DNA of 64,000 bases from Desulfosporosinus acidiphilus SJ4. GTDB taxonomy: Bacteria > Bacillota > Desulfitobacteriia > Desulfitobacteriales > Desulfitobacteriaceae. Position 1 is the first letter of the stretch; each line of letters starts with the position of its first letter. The position numbers and the translations under genes were made by a program. The stretch covers positions 2,203,977 through 2,267,976 of the forward strand of contig NC_018068.1 in NCBI RefSeq assembly GCF_000255115.2. Direction: 5' to 3'. Shown here piece after piece: positions 1 through 8,410 of this stretch. The notes under the pieces are model-generated. The model was not told the DNA's origin and did not search any database. It worked only from the letters and a program-made list of their open reading frames with translations.

Positions 1-1098
1 AGTCTTTTATGGACCTTGATTCCCGCCTTCATCGCCCTTGTCGTTGTACAGGAAATGAATGCGAGAATGGGCATGGTTACAGGAAAAGGACTTGCAGATT
101 TAATAAGGGAAAACGCAGGCGTAAAAATCACATTTTTTATTTTTATTGGGCTTCTCATTGCCGACATCGGCAATACAACGACGGAGTTCGCAGGTGTAGC
201 GGGTAGTATGCAAGTTTTCAGCGTCAGCAAATATATTGCGGTACCCCTTGTGGCAATTGCTGTGTGGTTTCTGGTTGTCAAAGGAACTTATCGTATGGCT
301 GAAAAAATATTTTTGATCTTCAGTGTGTTCCTTCTTTCTTACATCATATCCGCTATCATGGGAAAACCAAACTGGGGAGAAATCGGCGCCTCAATAATTC
401 ACCCGGATATAGAATATAACTTTGATTATATTACGATGGTTATTGGCTTGATTGGGACAACGATAGCCCCATGGATGCAATTTTATATGCAGTCTGCAGT
501 AATAGAAAAAGGACTGGAAATTAAGGATTATAAATTTACCATGTGGGACGTAATTATTGGCAGTATTGCAACAGTGGTCGTCGCCTTCTTCATAGTGGTT
601 GCCTGTGCATCAACTCTTCACGTCAACGGTGTCAAGATACAAGAGGCAAAAGATGCAGCATTAGCCTTGGAACCTTTTGCCGGAACATTTGCATCTCAAG
701 TATTTGCTTTTGGTCTATTTATCGCCTCGGTCTTCTCGGCGACGATACTTCCGATTGCCACAGCATTTTATGTTTGTGAAGCATTTGGATTTGAAGCAGG
801 TATTGATAAAAAACTAAATGAAGCTCCCCAATTTTATACATTATTTACTGCTATCTTGATCATTGCTGTAGGGATTATTCTTATACCGAATGCGCCGCTT
901 ATCTTGATAAGCTTATGGTCACAGGTTCTTAACGGTGTTTTGCTGCCGGTCGTACTCATTTGTATGATGCTTTTAATAAATAATAAGGAGATTATGGGAG
1001 AACACACTAATAAGTTGTTTCATAATATTGTTGGATGGGTAACGACAGTTATTTTAATCGGTTTAACGATTGCACTTCTGATTGGTTCATTTATGTAA
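1..1098 (+). CDS. NRAMP-family divalent metal transporter, 5' end outside window
   Basis: The frame is open from the first base, so the start lies upstream and only about the last 365 residues are visible. It is a polytopic inner-membrane protein with about ten hydrophobic segments and the overall pattern of the NRAMP/SLC11 family, which imports Mn2+, Fe2+ or related ions with protons. The TM6 signature falls near nt 454-495 (GTTIAPWMQFYMQSA). Canonical NRAMPs carry Met-Pro-His here, and this protein has Ala-Pro-Trp. Loss of the metal-binding Met is a feature I associate with the NRAMP-related Mg2+ transporters (NRMT), so Mg2+ or another hard cation is a possible substrate. That is inference, because TM1 with the other ligands is outside the window. 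A strong terminator follows the stop codon. Confidence 0.8.
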   Translation, partial: SLLWTLIPAFIALVVVQEMNARMGMVTGKGLADLIRENAGVKITFFIFIGLLIADIGNTTTEFAGVAGSMQVFSVSKYIAVPLVAIAVWFLVVKGTYRMAEKIFLIFSVFLLSYIISAIMGKPNWGEIGASIIHPDIEYNFDYITMVIGLIGTTIAPWMQFYMQSAVIEKGLEIKDYKFTMWDVIIGSIATVVVAFFIVVACASTLHVNGVKIQEAKDAALALEPFAGTFASQVFAFGLFIASVFSATILPIATAFYVCEAFGFEAGIDKKLNEAPQFYTLFTAILIIAVGIILIPNAPLILISLWSQVLNGVLLPVVLICMMLLINNKEIMGEHTNKLFHNIVGWVTTVILIGLTIALLIGSFM

Positions 1099-1155
1099 GA
1101 TTATTGGAAGATTAAACACTTGAATCATGGGATAGACCAAAAACAATTAATTATA

Positions 1156-1194
1156 AAAGAGTGATTGATAGAACAGTTCAATCACTCTTTGTAA
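1156..1194 (+). terminator. Intrinsic terminator after NRAMP gene
   Basis: A perfect 13-bp inverted repeat (AAAGAGTGATTGA at 1156-1168 and its complement at 1178-1190) with a 9-nt loop lies 58 nt after the NRAMP stop. The arm ends in TTT, giving a short U-run. Confidence 0.8.
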
Positions 1195-1257
1195 TTACAG
1201 CGTCATTTTTAGGTTTGTTCTGATTAGGCACGTTATTAAATAGTTTTTTTCTTTTGT

Positions 1258-1863
1258 TTACGTTACTGATCGTGATTTCATTTTAGAAAATTTTCCGTAG
1301 CGAAAAAGCCGAAGGGCTATTAATGTTAAAGGCTTAAGTTTACGATTAAAAATCCAAGTTAATCGAGCACTAAAAATACCAATTACCATACCAGCTAGAA
1401 CGTCTGTTGGCCAGTGCACACCGGTATAAATTCGAGCAAAGGCCACAATAAATGCTAAAACTGTAAAAGTCCTTCTAACCCAGAACTGGGTTTTTCGCCA
1501 AGATCCTGCGGCAAAACCAAAGCTTCCTGAGGTGTGGTCGCTAGGAAATGAAGTATCAAGGGAATGTGGAATAAGTTGATTGAATGTCCCTTTAGGAAGC
1601 GCAACAAAGGGGCGTGGGCGGAAGAAAACATGCCCAATTACTACATTAAAGCACAGTGCCAATACTCCTGAAAAACCCGCAACAACCAAAGCATGACGTT
1701 TCATTGACTCCGCTTTGGGTAAAGTGAACCAAGCTAACAAAAACAAAACAACGTATAGTTCCAAAGCATACTGGGCAAAGAAGGCCATAATTCTGTCCAC
1801 GAAGGAATAATGTCCGGCCAAACCATTTATATGATGGTATATATAAAGGTCAAATGAATTCAA
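1258..1863 (-). CDS. PAP2-family phosphatase, probable undecaprenyl-diphosphatase (BcrC-like)
   Basis: This 201-residue membrane protein carries the three PAP2 signatures in order: FFRPRPF, PSDHTSGSF and ARIYTGVHWPTDV, the last containing the catalytic His. The family removes a phosphate from lipid diphosphates. In Firmicutes, proteins of this size (BcrC type) recycle undecaprenyl pyrophosphate for cell-wall synthesis and can give bacitracin tolerance. I place the start at the TTG at 1863 because it has a clear ribosome site (AAAGGAG) 8 nt upstream and begins with the usual short N-terminus. The frame stays open to 1929, but that extension lacks a good ribosome site and does not look like family sequence. 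It stands alone, convergent with the NRAMP gene. Confidence 0.82.
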   Translation of the reverse strand: MNSFDLYIYHHINGLAGHYSFVDRIMAFFAQYALELYVVLFLLAWFTLPKAESMKRHALVVAGFSGVLALCFNVVIGHVFFRPRPFVALPKGTFNQLIPHSLDTSFPSDHTSGSFGFAAGSWRKTQFWVRRTFTVLAFIVAFARIYTGVHWPTDVLAGMVIGIFSARLTWIFNRKLKPLTLIALRLFRYGKFSKMKSRSVT

Positions 1864-2161
1864 TTTACGGGCTCCTTTCGTTTTGAAAGATCCATAGTTA
1901 TAGATAGCATAAGATATATAATACAACAATATTCGATACTTGAAAATGAAATTTAATTAATGCGCATCATATATAATCTGCCAATTAGCAGACCAGAAAA
2001 AGAGTTGTTGAAAATAGGAAATACCCTTAGCTTGTTCAAGGGTATTCCTAAATTTGCAAAATATAATTCCAGTGTTTTAAATAATATTTTGCGGTCTGTT
2101 CCTTTTAATTTCTCCTTTAACGCTTCATTGATACTAGGCATATATCATTGTCAATTGTTCT

Positions 2162-2554
2162 TTATTTTTTCAACGAAGCTACGAAATCTCCAATTGCCTT
2201 TATTTGAGTGTCATTGAGTTTTCCGGTAAAAGCAGGCATCGTACCCTGCCCTTTTTTGACAACACCTTGAACCTTCGATGAATTATTCTTCCATTCATCC
2301 GTATTAATGGCGGGACCACTCGCGCCAGCTCCGGTAACTCCGTGACATCCTGAACAATTTGTAGTATATAGAGTTGCGCCGGTAACTTCGGTCTTAGCTG
2401 CAGATGCCCCGTTGGCGACGTTAGTCGCGGGAGTATTTGTTGATTGCCCTGTCTGAGCAGGGGGTGGAGTGGTAGGAGCTGGTTGTTTACTGCATCCTAT
2501 TAGGAGTAGGACAATAAGCAAAGTAACAATTGAAGTTAATTTTCGCGGGTGCAT
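2162..2554 (-). CDS. Lipoprotein c-type cytochrome (monoheme)
   Basis: This 130-residue protein starts with a lipoprotein signal peptide, with lipobox LLIG-Cys21. A Pro/Thr/Gln-rich linker (residues 22-60) precedes a class I cytochrome c domain. That domain has one heme-binding motif, CSGCH (residues 67-71), and a plausible axial Met in GTMPAF (about residue 106). It should be anchored to the outer face of the membrane and carry one electron. The layout resembles the small c551/c553-type lipoproteins of Gram-positive bacteria. Its redox partner is not visible here. The ribosome site GGAGGAAAA is well placed for the ATG at 2554. The gene is divergent from the sigma-54 regulator. CcdA/TlpA genes further on (44.0-45.3 kb) could serve cytochrome maturation. 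Confidence 0.85.
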   Translation of the reverse strand: MHPRKLTSIVTLLIVLLLIGCSKQPAPTTPPPAQTGQSTNTPATNVANGASAAKTEVTGATLYTTNCSGCHGVTGAGASGPAINTDEWKNNSSKVQGVVKKGQGTMPAFTGKLNDTQIKAIGDFVASLKK

Positions 2555-2762
2555 ATGTAATTTTCCTCCTTTTCGTAATCTGTAGTTAAAATGTACATAT
2601 TCCTTACCAATTATTCTGCTTATTCTGCGGTATTAAGCCTTGGCGTGACAAAACCTCAAGCAGGAAAATGTGATGAAGGGCTTGAATTTTTAGGAAGGAA
2701 AGAAAGATGATAGTGGAACAGACTTAGAGAAGTGTGTTTCAGAGTTTGGAAAGGAAATTGAA

Positions 2763-4331
2763 ATGAAACTTCTAGATATTATGAAACCTTGGATTGGCAA
2801 TAAGCAGATTAAAAATGGACTGAATGAAAATTCTAATGTTCACAGTTTAACCATTGATGATATAAATTGGAGCAGTTCAATGATTGAGGTAATGAATGAT
2901 GAGGGTAATAAGACTGGTGAAGTCACTAAAGAGTTATTGTTATACCTTCTAAAGGTAACAGCTATGTGGATGTTGGGCGATATCATGGATAAATTTCAAG
3001 AGGCTGTCATTGCAATTGACTTGGAAGGTAGAATTTTTTATGTAAATAGGGCATATTCCAGAATTCTTGGCGTTGCAACACGAAATATTATCGGTAGGAA
3101 AATTCAACAAATAGAGCCGGAAGCGGAGATTTTAAAAGTAATTGATACCAAACTACCTATTATCAAAAAGAACCAATATATAAAAACTCTTGATAAATAT
3201 GTTTCGGTCCATATATTTCCTATTGAACAAGATGGAGAGCTAAAAGCAGTTGCCTCAATATTTAGAGATTCAACAACTTTAGTTAAATTGGGTCAGGAAG
3301 TAGAGAATGCCAATGAAATTGCCATGTCTTACAGGCGTCAAATGGAAGCGCAAAATGACTTAGGGAAACTTAAGATTATAGGAAATAGTCCAAGCTTTTT
3401 AAGGACAGTTTCCCAGGCGATAATTGTTGCTAAAACAGAGGCAACGGTGCTGATTAAAGGAGAAAATGGAGTTGGCAAAGAGGAAATTGCCAAAGTTATA
3501 TACTCCCATAGTGAAAGAAAAGATCGTCCCATGATCATGGTTAATTGTGCAGCGATCCCTGAAAACTTAATTGAAAGTGAACTTTTCGGATATGAAGGGG
3601 GTTCCTTCACAGGCGCAAAATCCGGCGGCAAGATGGGCAAATTTGAATTAGCTAATGGAGGAACATTGTTTCTTGACGAAATTGGTGATATGCCGTTGGC
3701 CATGCAGTCAAAATTATTAAGAGTATTAGAAAATAGGGAAATCGAAAAAATAGGCAGGCAGAAAAACATTCCTGTGGACATACGAATGATTGCTGCCTCA
3801 AATCAACCGTTGGACATTTTGATCAAGGAAAAGAAGTTTAGGCAGGATCTCTACTTTAGACTCAATATAGTAGAAATTGAAGTGCCTTCCTTAAGAGATC
3901 GCAGGGAGGATATTGGGTTATTGGCAAATTATTTTCTGCAAAAGTATAACAAGAAATATGGGAAATCCATCGTTCTTTCTCAGGAGGTACTTTCGTTTTT
4001 ATACTCTTACAGTTGGCCGGGAAATGTGCGTGAACTTCAAAACTGCATGGAATATGCCGGAATAATGTGTTTTGAGGATACTTTTAAGCTGATTCACCTG
4101 CCGCCGCATATGAAAGAATCAATTGGCTTAACTGTTGAAAAAGAAAATGAATTTGACTATGGAAACGGAACGTTAAAAGAAGCAGTTGAAGCCTTTGAAA
4201 AGAAGGTAATTTTAAGTGCAATTTCAGCTTGTGAGGATAACCGAAGTAAAGCCATGAAATTATTAGGACTGAGTAGAAGAACCTTTTATCGCAAACTTAA
4301 TGACTACAGTATTCATAGTGGCGGAAAGTAA
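2763..4331 (+). CDS. Sigma-54-dependent transcriptional activator with PAS domain
   Basis: This 522-residue enhancer-binding protein has an N-terminal segment, a PAS domain (about residues 72-175), an AAA+ ATPase domain (about 203-435) and a Fis-type helix-turn-helix at the C-terminus (about 480-515). The ATPase shows Walker A (GENGVGKE, 233-240) and Walker B (LFLDEIGDM, 302-310). The sigma-54 contact loop reads GSFTGA (280-285) rather than the usual GAFTGA. There is no receiver domain, so it probably responds through PAS to a small molecule or redox signal rather than to a kinase. It lies just upstream of a sigma-54 promoter (4577) and the catabolic genes from 4787, which makes it their probable dedicated activator. 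The ligand is unknown; an acyl-CoA or free acid of the pathway is a reasonable guess. Confidence 0.92.
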   Translation: MKLLDIMKPWIGNKQIKNGLNENSNVHSLTIDDINWSSSMIEVMNDEGNKTGEVTKELLLYLLKVTAMWMLGDIMDKFQEAVIAIDLEGRIFYVNRAYSRILGVATRNIIGRKIQQIEPEAEILKVIDTKLPIIKKNQYIKTLDKYVSVHIFPIEQDGELKAVASIFRDSTTLVKLGQEVENANEIAMSYRRQMEAQNDLGKLKIIGNSPSFLRTVSQAIIVAKTEATVLIKGENGVGKEEIAKVIYSHSERKDRPMIMVNCAAIPENLIESELFGYEGGSFTGAKSGGKMGKFELANGGTLFLDEIGDMPLAMQSKLLRVLENREIEKIGRQKNIPVDIRMIAASNQPLDILIKEKKFRQDLYFRLNIVEIEVPSLRDRREDIGLLANYFLQKYNKKYGKSIVLSQEVLSFLYSYSWPGNVRELQNCMEYAGIMCFEDTFKLIHLPPHMKESIGLTVEKENEFDYGNGTLKEAVEAFEKKVILSAISACEDNRSKAMKLLGLSRRTFYRKLNDYSIHSGGK

Positions 4332-4576
4332 ACAAGTGTAGCAAATATGCCCAAGAAATATTGATCGAACCTTGAATTTGTATCAAATATGGCACTGATT
4401 TGAGTTCGAGAATTTATAAGTAGGTGCAAGTACAAAAAGATTGCCCGCAAAAAGGGCTTAAATGCTTTGAAATCAATTTAATTTGGTGTAGAAAATAGAG
4501 TGTTTAACGGGATTGGCTTTCGGAAGTAAAAAGGAATAGCTCCTTTACGACCATTGAATTCAGAATATTTTAATTA

Positions 4577-4594
4577 TTGGCACTAAAATTGCAA
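4577..4594 (+). promoter_or_regulatory. Sigma-54 (-24/-12) promoter
   Basis: TTGGCAC, five bases, TTGCAA matches the sigma-54 consensus TGGCAC-N5-TTGCA at every conserved position. It sits 245 nt after the activator gene and about 190 nt before the AtuA-like gene, on the same strand. Transcription should start near 4604, leaving a leader of about 180 nt. No other sigma-54 site was noticed in the 4.3-16 kb gene string. The rest of the 4332-4786 gap shows a small GCCC/GGGC hairpin (about 4442-4458) and no coding potential. Confidence 0.85.
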
Positions 4595-4786
4595 CCATTA
4601 ATAACTCGAAGGGAGGGAAAAAAGGATAAATCTGAATTACGGTTACTGCAATTGTTTTACATGCCTGGTTGAGAAGTTCCTAAAGTAGTTGACATGGCCT
4701 CTGCTCACTTAAGTAGATGAAGTTTCGATGGCAGTCGAAGAAGTAGACCAGGTGTATTGAAAATTATCTAAGGAGAGGGCGATTAC

Positions 4787-6139
4787 ATGAAGTCTGTTAG
4801 AATTGGAGCCTCGGTAGGTTTTTGGGGTGATGTATTCACTTCTGCAGTCGATGTAGCTAAATACGGAAATGTTAAATATATCTGTGGAGACTCGTTAGCA
4901 GAGTTGACAATGGCCATTCTTCACAAAGCTAAGAAGAAAAATCCCAATGATGGGTACACAAAAGATGTCTTTCCTCTCATGAATGCTCTATTACCAATCT
5001 GCAGAGAAAAAGGAATTAAGATTATCAGCAATTGCGGCGGACTCAATCCGATGGGAGCAGCAGAAGCCGTAAAGGGAATTGCGCAAAAACTAGGTTTGTC
5101 GGATATTAAGATCGCCGTTGTTGAGGGCGATAATATTAAAGACCGTTTGCGCGAGTTCTGCGAAAAAGGTTATTTGACCCATGAGGGAGATTTAGACAAT
5201 CTTGAGGATAAGTATATGTTTGCCAATGTTTATCTGGGGGCCAGAGAAGTGGCCCTGGCCTTAGAAACAGGCGCTGACATTGTAATTACCGGCAGAACCA
5301 CCGACACCGGGCAATTTTTAGGTCCGGCTATCTATGAATTTGGCTGGAAAGATGGAGATTGGAACAAGCTTGCTCAAGGCATCGTCATGGGCCATCTGAT
5401 GGAATGTTCAGGACAAGGGACAGGCGGTAATTTCAGCGGAGAATGGTGGAAGGTAGAAAATCTGGGGAGTCATGGTTATCCTGTTTCGGAAATTTATGAG
5501 AACGGTGAATTTATTTTTACCAACCCCGAAAACACAGGCGGCCTGGTCTGCGTTGATTCGGTGAAGGAGCAGCTGTTGTATGAAATTCATGATCCTAACA
5601 GCTATCTGACGCCTGACGTGTCCGTGGACTTCACGACGATCAAGTTAGAAGATGTAGGGAAGAATCAAGTTAAGGTTTCTGGGGCAACAGGCAATCCGAA
5701 ACCCAAAACTTTAAAGGCCACCATGGGATACTCCAGTGGTTATGTTGGTGAGGGGCGAATTACGTACGCATGGCCTGATGCACTGCCCAAGGCCAGAAAA
5801 GCTGAAGAAATTATCAGGCAGAGAATAGACATGCAAGGGATACGATACGAAGAAATTCACAGTGAGTATATCGGCATCAACTCTATTCACGGCCCCTTGG
5901 CTCCGGAACCTGAAGTTGAGCCCAATGAAGTAATGCTGAGAGTTGCCATGCGAACTGATTCTAGAGATGAAGCTGCCAAAATCGGAAGGGAATTTCCTTC
6001 TATGGTATTGAATGGTCCGCCGCATGCTACCGGTTTGAGTGGGATGCAGCCGGTACGGGAATTGATTGGTCAAAAGTCGGCGTATATTCCCAGAGAAGAG
6101 ATTGAAGCCCAAGTAAAGATATCGGTTGTGGAGGTGTAG
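4787..6139 (+). CDS. atuA: AtuA family protein (DUF1446), N-terminal domain protein
   Basis: This 450-residue cytoplasmic protein matches the acyclic terpene utilisation AtuA family (PF07287, formerly DUF1446). It shows the N-terminal RIGASVGFWGD, the SNCGGLNPMGAAEA segment and the TGRTTDTG segment near residues 170-176. In Pseudomonas, AtuA is needed for growth on citronellol/geraniol, but no reaction is established. Relatives occur beside acyl-CoA carboxylases in many bacteria. The ribosome site AAGGAGAGG precedes the ATG. It is the first gene after the sigma-54 promoter. The next gene starts 3 nt after its stop and encodes what is a C-terminal domain in longer AtuA proteins, so the two probably form one functional unit. 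Confidence 0.88.
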   Translation: MKSVRIGASVGFWGDVFTSAVDVAKYGNVKYICGDSLAELTMAILHKAKKKNPNDGYTKDVFPLMNALLPICREKGIKIISNCGGLNPMGAAEAVKGIAQKLGLSDIKIAVVEGDNIKDRLREFCEKGYLTHEGDLDNLEDKYMFANVYLGAREVALALETGADIVITGRTTDTGQFLGPAIYEFGWKDGDWNKLAQGIVMGHLMECSGQGTGGNFSGEWWKVENLGSHGYPVSEIYENGEFIFTNPENTGGLVCVDSVKEQLLYEIHDPNSYLTPDVSVDFTTIKLEDVGKNQVKVSGATGNPKPKTLKATMGYSSGYVGEGRITYAWPDALPKARKAEEIIRQRIDMQGIRYEEIHSEYIGINSIHGPLAPEPEVEPNEVMLRVAMRTDSRDEAAKIGREFPSMVLNGPPHATGLSGMQPVRELIGQKSAYIPREEIEAQVKISVVEV

Positions 6140-6142
6140 CAA

Positions 6143-6502
6143 ATGGCCTTAGTTCAACTTTCTGAAATTGCCCAGACAAGATCCGGCGACAAGGGAGATA
6201 GCAGTGATATCTCCATCTTTGCTCAAAACCAAGAGCTTTACGAACTATTTAAGCAGGAAATAACGGAAGAACGCGTATTTGACCACTTTAAGCAACTAGT
6301 GACCGGACCGGTGCAAAGATTCGAAATGGATAATTTGCTGGCCCTTAAGTTTCTCATTGACGGGGCCTTGGCAGGGGGAGCATCTCAATCTTTGCGCAGC
6401 GACAGTTTGGGTAAATGCTTTGGTTCTAATCTTTTACGAATGAAAATCGAAGTTCCGGATCATATTTTAGCAGGTCTAAAGTCTTTCAGATATCCTAGCT
6501 AA
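6143..6502 (+). CDS. AtuA-associated small protein (AtuA C-terminal-like domain)
   Basis: This 119-residue protein carries near its N-terminus the motif EIAQTRSGDKGDSSDIS. It resembles the RSGDKGN-type motif of the small ferredoxin-fold domain found at the C-terminus of full-length AtuA proteins. Here the domain is a separate polypeptide, translated immediately after the 450-residue partner with 3 nt between them, which suggests translational coupling and a complex. The function is unknown; an accessory or subunit role in the acyl-CoA carboxylation pathway is inferred from position. The following 225 nt (6503-6727) hold no gene. Confidence 0.8.
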   Translation: MALVQLSEIAQTRSGDKGDSSDISIFAQNQELYELFKQEITEERVFDHFKQLVTGPVQRFEMDNLLALKFLIDGALAGGASQSLRSDSLGKCFGSNLLRMKIEVPDHILAGLKSFRYPS

Positions 6503-6727
6503 ACTGAATAATAGAAGTCAATATGAATGGAAAAATCAGGGGTGAAAGGCTATGCTCCCTCAGGTACAGTCGATTGTTGTAACCCAAGCCCTATATTCGG
6601 GAAGGTGAAGGTTGTATCAAAGTAATATTCGGAATATTCTACCAAGAGAGACATAAGGAATAATAAATTATCAATTGATTTTTGCAATAAGAGCCTTGAA
6701 CATGTGTTGAAAGGAATGGTTATAACA

Positions 6728-8257
6728 ATGGATGAAAGACAAGAAAAGTATTTATCAGAATTAGAAAGGATTCAAAAAGGAGGGCCGGAAAAATACCATT
6801 TGAGCCTAAAGAAACAAAACAAGCTCTTCGTGCGTGACCGGTTGAACCTACTGTTTGATGAGAGTTCGATTCTGGAGGAAGGGACGTTTAGCAATTGTTT
6901 GGACCCGGAGCTTCCGGAAGATGGCAACATTGTAGGTATGGCAAAGATTAACGGAAGGTTGGTTTGCTTTGCTGCCGCAGATTTCACCGTCAAAGCAGGA
7001 TCATGGGGGGCTAAGGGGGTCCGAAAACTTTTATATATCCAAGAGAAGGCGCTCTCGATGAAGCTTCCTATTATATACCTTGTTGATTCTGCGGGAGCTA
7101 GAATCACTGATCAAAAAGACGTATTCCCGGGAAGAAACCACATTGGCAGAGTTTTTTACAATCAGATAGAAATGTCTGGGATTATTCCACAAATCACAAT
7201 TCTATTCGGAGTTTCCCCAGCAGGTGCGGCCTATTTGCCGGCGTTTAGTGATTTAGTCATTATGGTGGAAGGAAAAGCCAGTGCCTTTTTGGGGTCTCCT
7301 CGTATGGTGGAAGCAGTCATTGGAGAAAAGGTGTCTCTGGAGGATTTAGGTGGCGCGCGTATGCACTGTAAAGTCAGCGGGCTTGGCGATGTTCTGGCAG
7401 CCGATGATACTCATGCCATTGAGCTCTGTAAGAACTATTTCGCCTTCTTGCCCCAAAACTATTTGGAAAAACCCGCACCCGCTGCTGCTAAAGAGCCGTC
7501 TGAAGGAAGACCCATCGCAGAAATTATCCCTCATAACCAAAATCAGCCCTTTGATATGTACGAATTAATCCATCGAATTATCGACGAGGGAAGCTTTCTG
7601 GAATATAAAGCCTTGTTTGCCCAAGAACTTATCACGGGATGGGCCAGAATCAAGGGAGAGACTGTAGGAATTGTAGCCAACCAGTCAAAGGTTAAAGGCG
7701 GGACTTTGTTTGTAGATTCCTCTGACAAGGGTGCAAGGTTTATTTGGCTTTGCAGTGCTTATAACATACCTCTGGTCTTTTTGGCGGATATTCCAGGGTA
7801 TATGGTAGGATCGCAAGTAGAACGGGCAGGAATAATTCGTCATGGTGCTAAGATGATTTCAGCTGTATCGGAAGCGACTGTTCCCAAAATAACGGTGATT
7901 GTGCGCAAATGCTACGGAGCAGGTCTCTATGCAATGGCTGGGCCGGCCTTTGGTACTGACTCAGTGTTAGCATTACCTACTGCTCTTATTGCCGTTATGG
8001 GACCGGAAGCGGCTGTTAAGGCTGTGTATTCTAATAAAATTGACGAATTGGAAGGAGAGGCTAAGCTGGCCTTTATGAATCAAAAGAAGGAAGAGTACTC
8101 GGACAATATTAATATCTATGGCTTGGCATCTGAACTTATTGTGGATCAATTAATCGATTTTGAAGGAGTTAGAAAAGAACTATCTTATCGGTTGGAGGCC
8201 TACCGAAATAAAGAACGGGTATGGCCTCAGAAAAACAATTCGATACATCCGGTTTAA
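6728..8257 (+). CDS. Acyl-CoA carboxylase carboxyltransferase subunit (MCC/GCC/PCC beta type)
   Basis: About 509 residues with the two crotonase-like halves of biotin-dependent carboxyltransferases. The acyl-CoA site lies in the first half (VDSAGARITDQ) and the carboxybiotin site in the second (ADIPGYMVGSQVE, YGAGLYAMAG). The enzyme moves CO2 from carboxybiotin to an acyl-CoA; with the separate carrier (11180) and carboxylase (11454) it would form one holoenzyme. Length and context fit methylcrotonyl-CoA, geranyl-CoA or propionyl-CoA carboxylase, and the substrate cannot be fixed by eye. I chose the ATG at 6728 (AAAGGA 12 nt upstream); in-frame GTG 6704 and ATG 6716 are alternatives. The stop is followed directly by repeat and insertion-sequence DNA, which separates it from the hydratase gene. 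Confidence 0.88.
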   Translation: MDERQEKYLSELERIQKGGPEKYHLSLKKQNKLFVRDRLNLLFDESSILEEGTFSNCLDPELPEDGNIVGMAKINGRLVCFAAADFTVKAGSWGAKGVRKLLYIQEKALSMKLPIIYLVDSAGARITDQKDVFPGRNHIGRVFYNQIEMSGIIPQITILFGVSPAGAAYLPAFSDLVIMVEGKASAFLGSPRMVEAVIGEKVSLEDLGGARMHCKVSGLGDVLAADDTHAIELCKNYFAFLPQNYLEKPAPAAAKEPSEGRPIAEIIPHNQNQPFDMYELIHRIIDEGSFLEYKALFAQELITGWARIKGETVGIVANQSKVKGGTLFVDSSDKGARFIWLCSAYNIPLVFLADIPGYMVGSQVERAGIIRHGAKMISAVSEATVPKITVIVRKCYGAGLYAMAGPAFGTDSVLALPTALIAVMGPEAAVKAVYSNKIDELEGEAKLAFMNQKKEEYSDNINIYGLASELIVDQLIDFEGVRKELSYRLEAYRNKERVWPQKNNSIHPV

Positions 8258-8311
8258 AGTCCTTCGGTAATATGTCAAGACCCTAAGTGAGTCAAATTTT
8301 CGGTAAGTTAG
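8257..8311 (+). repeat. 55-nt dispersed repeat B, copy 1
   Basis: This stretch starts on the last base of the carboxyltransferase stop codon and matches 23607-23661 at 49 of 55 positions by eye. It lies between that gene and the IS110-type transposase. It may be part of the insertion sequence end or an older repeat. Confidence 0.7.
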
Positions 8312-8410
8312 TTATCCGTTGGCAAAAAAAGGCAATAGAAAGCCCTCTTATTCCTAAAATTGAATGGGAATAAGTTACAAAAATGGGACTTCAATTCTCT
8401 TAGTTCGTGC

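Noticed and set aside
1953-2141. 62-codon minus-strand frame
   Set aside because: There is no ribosome site and no recognisable family; the opposite strand is open too, which suggests chance.
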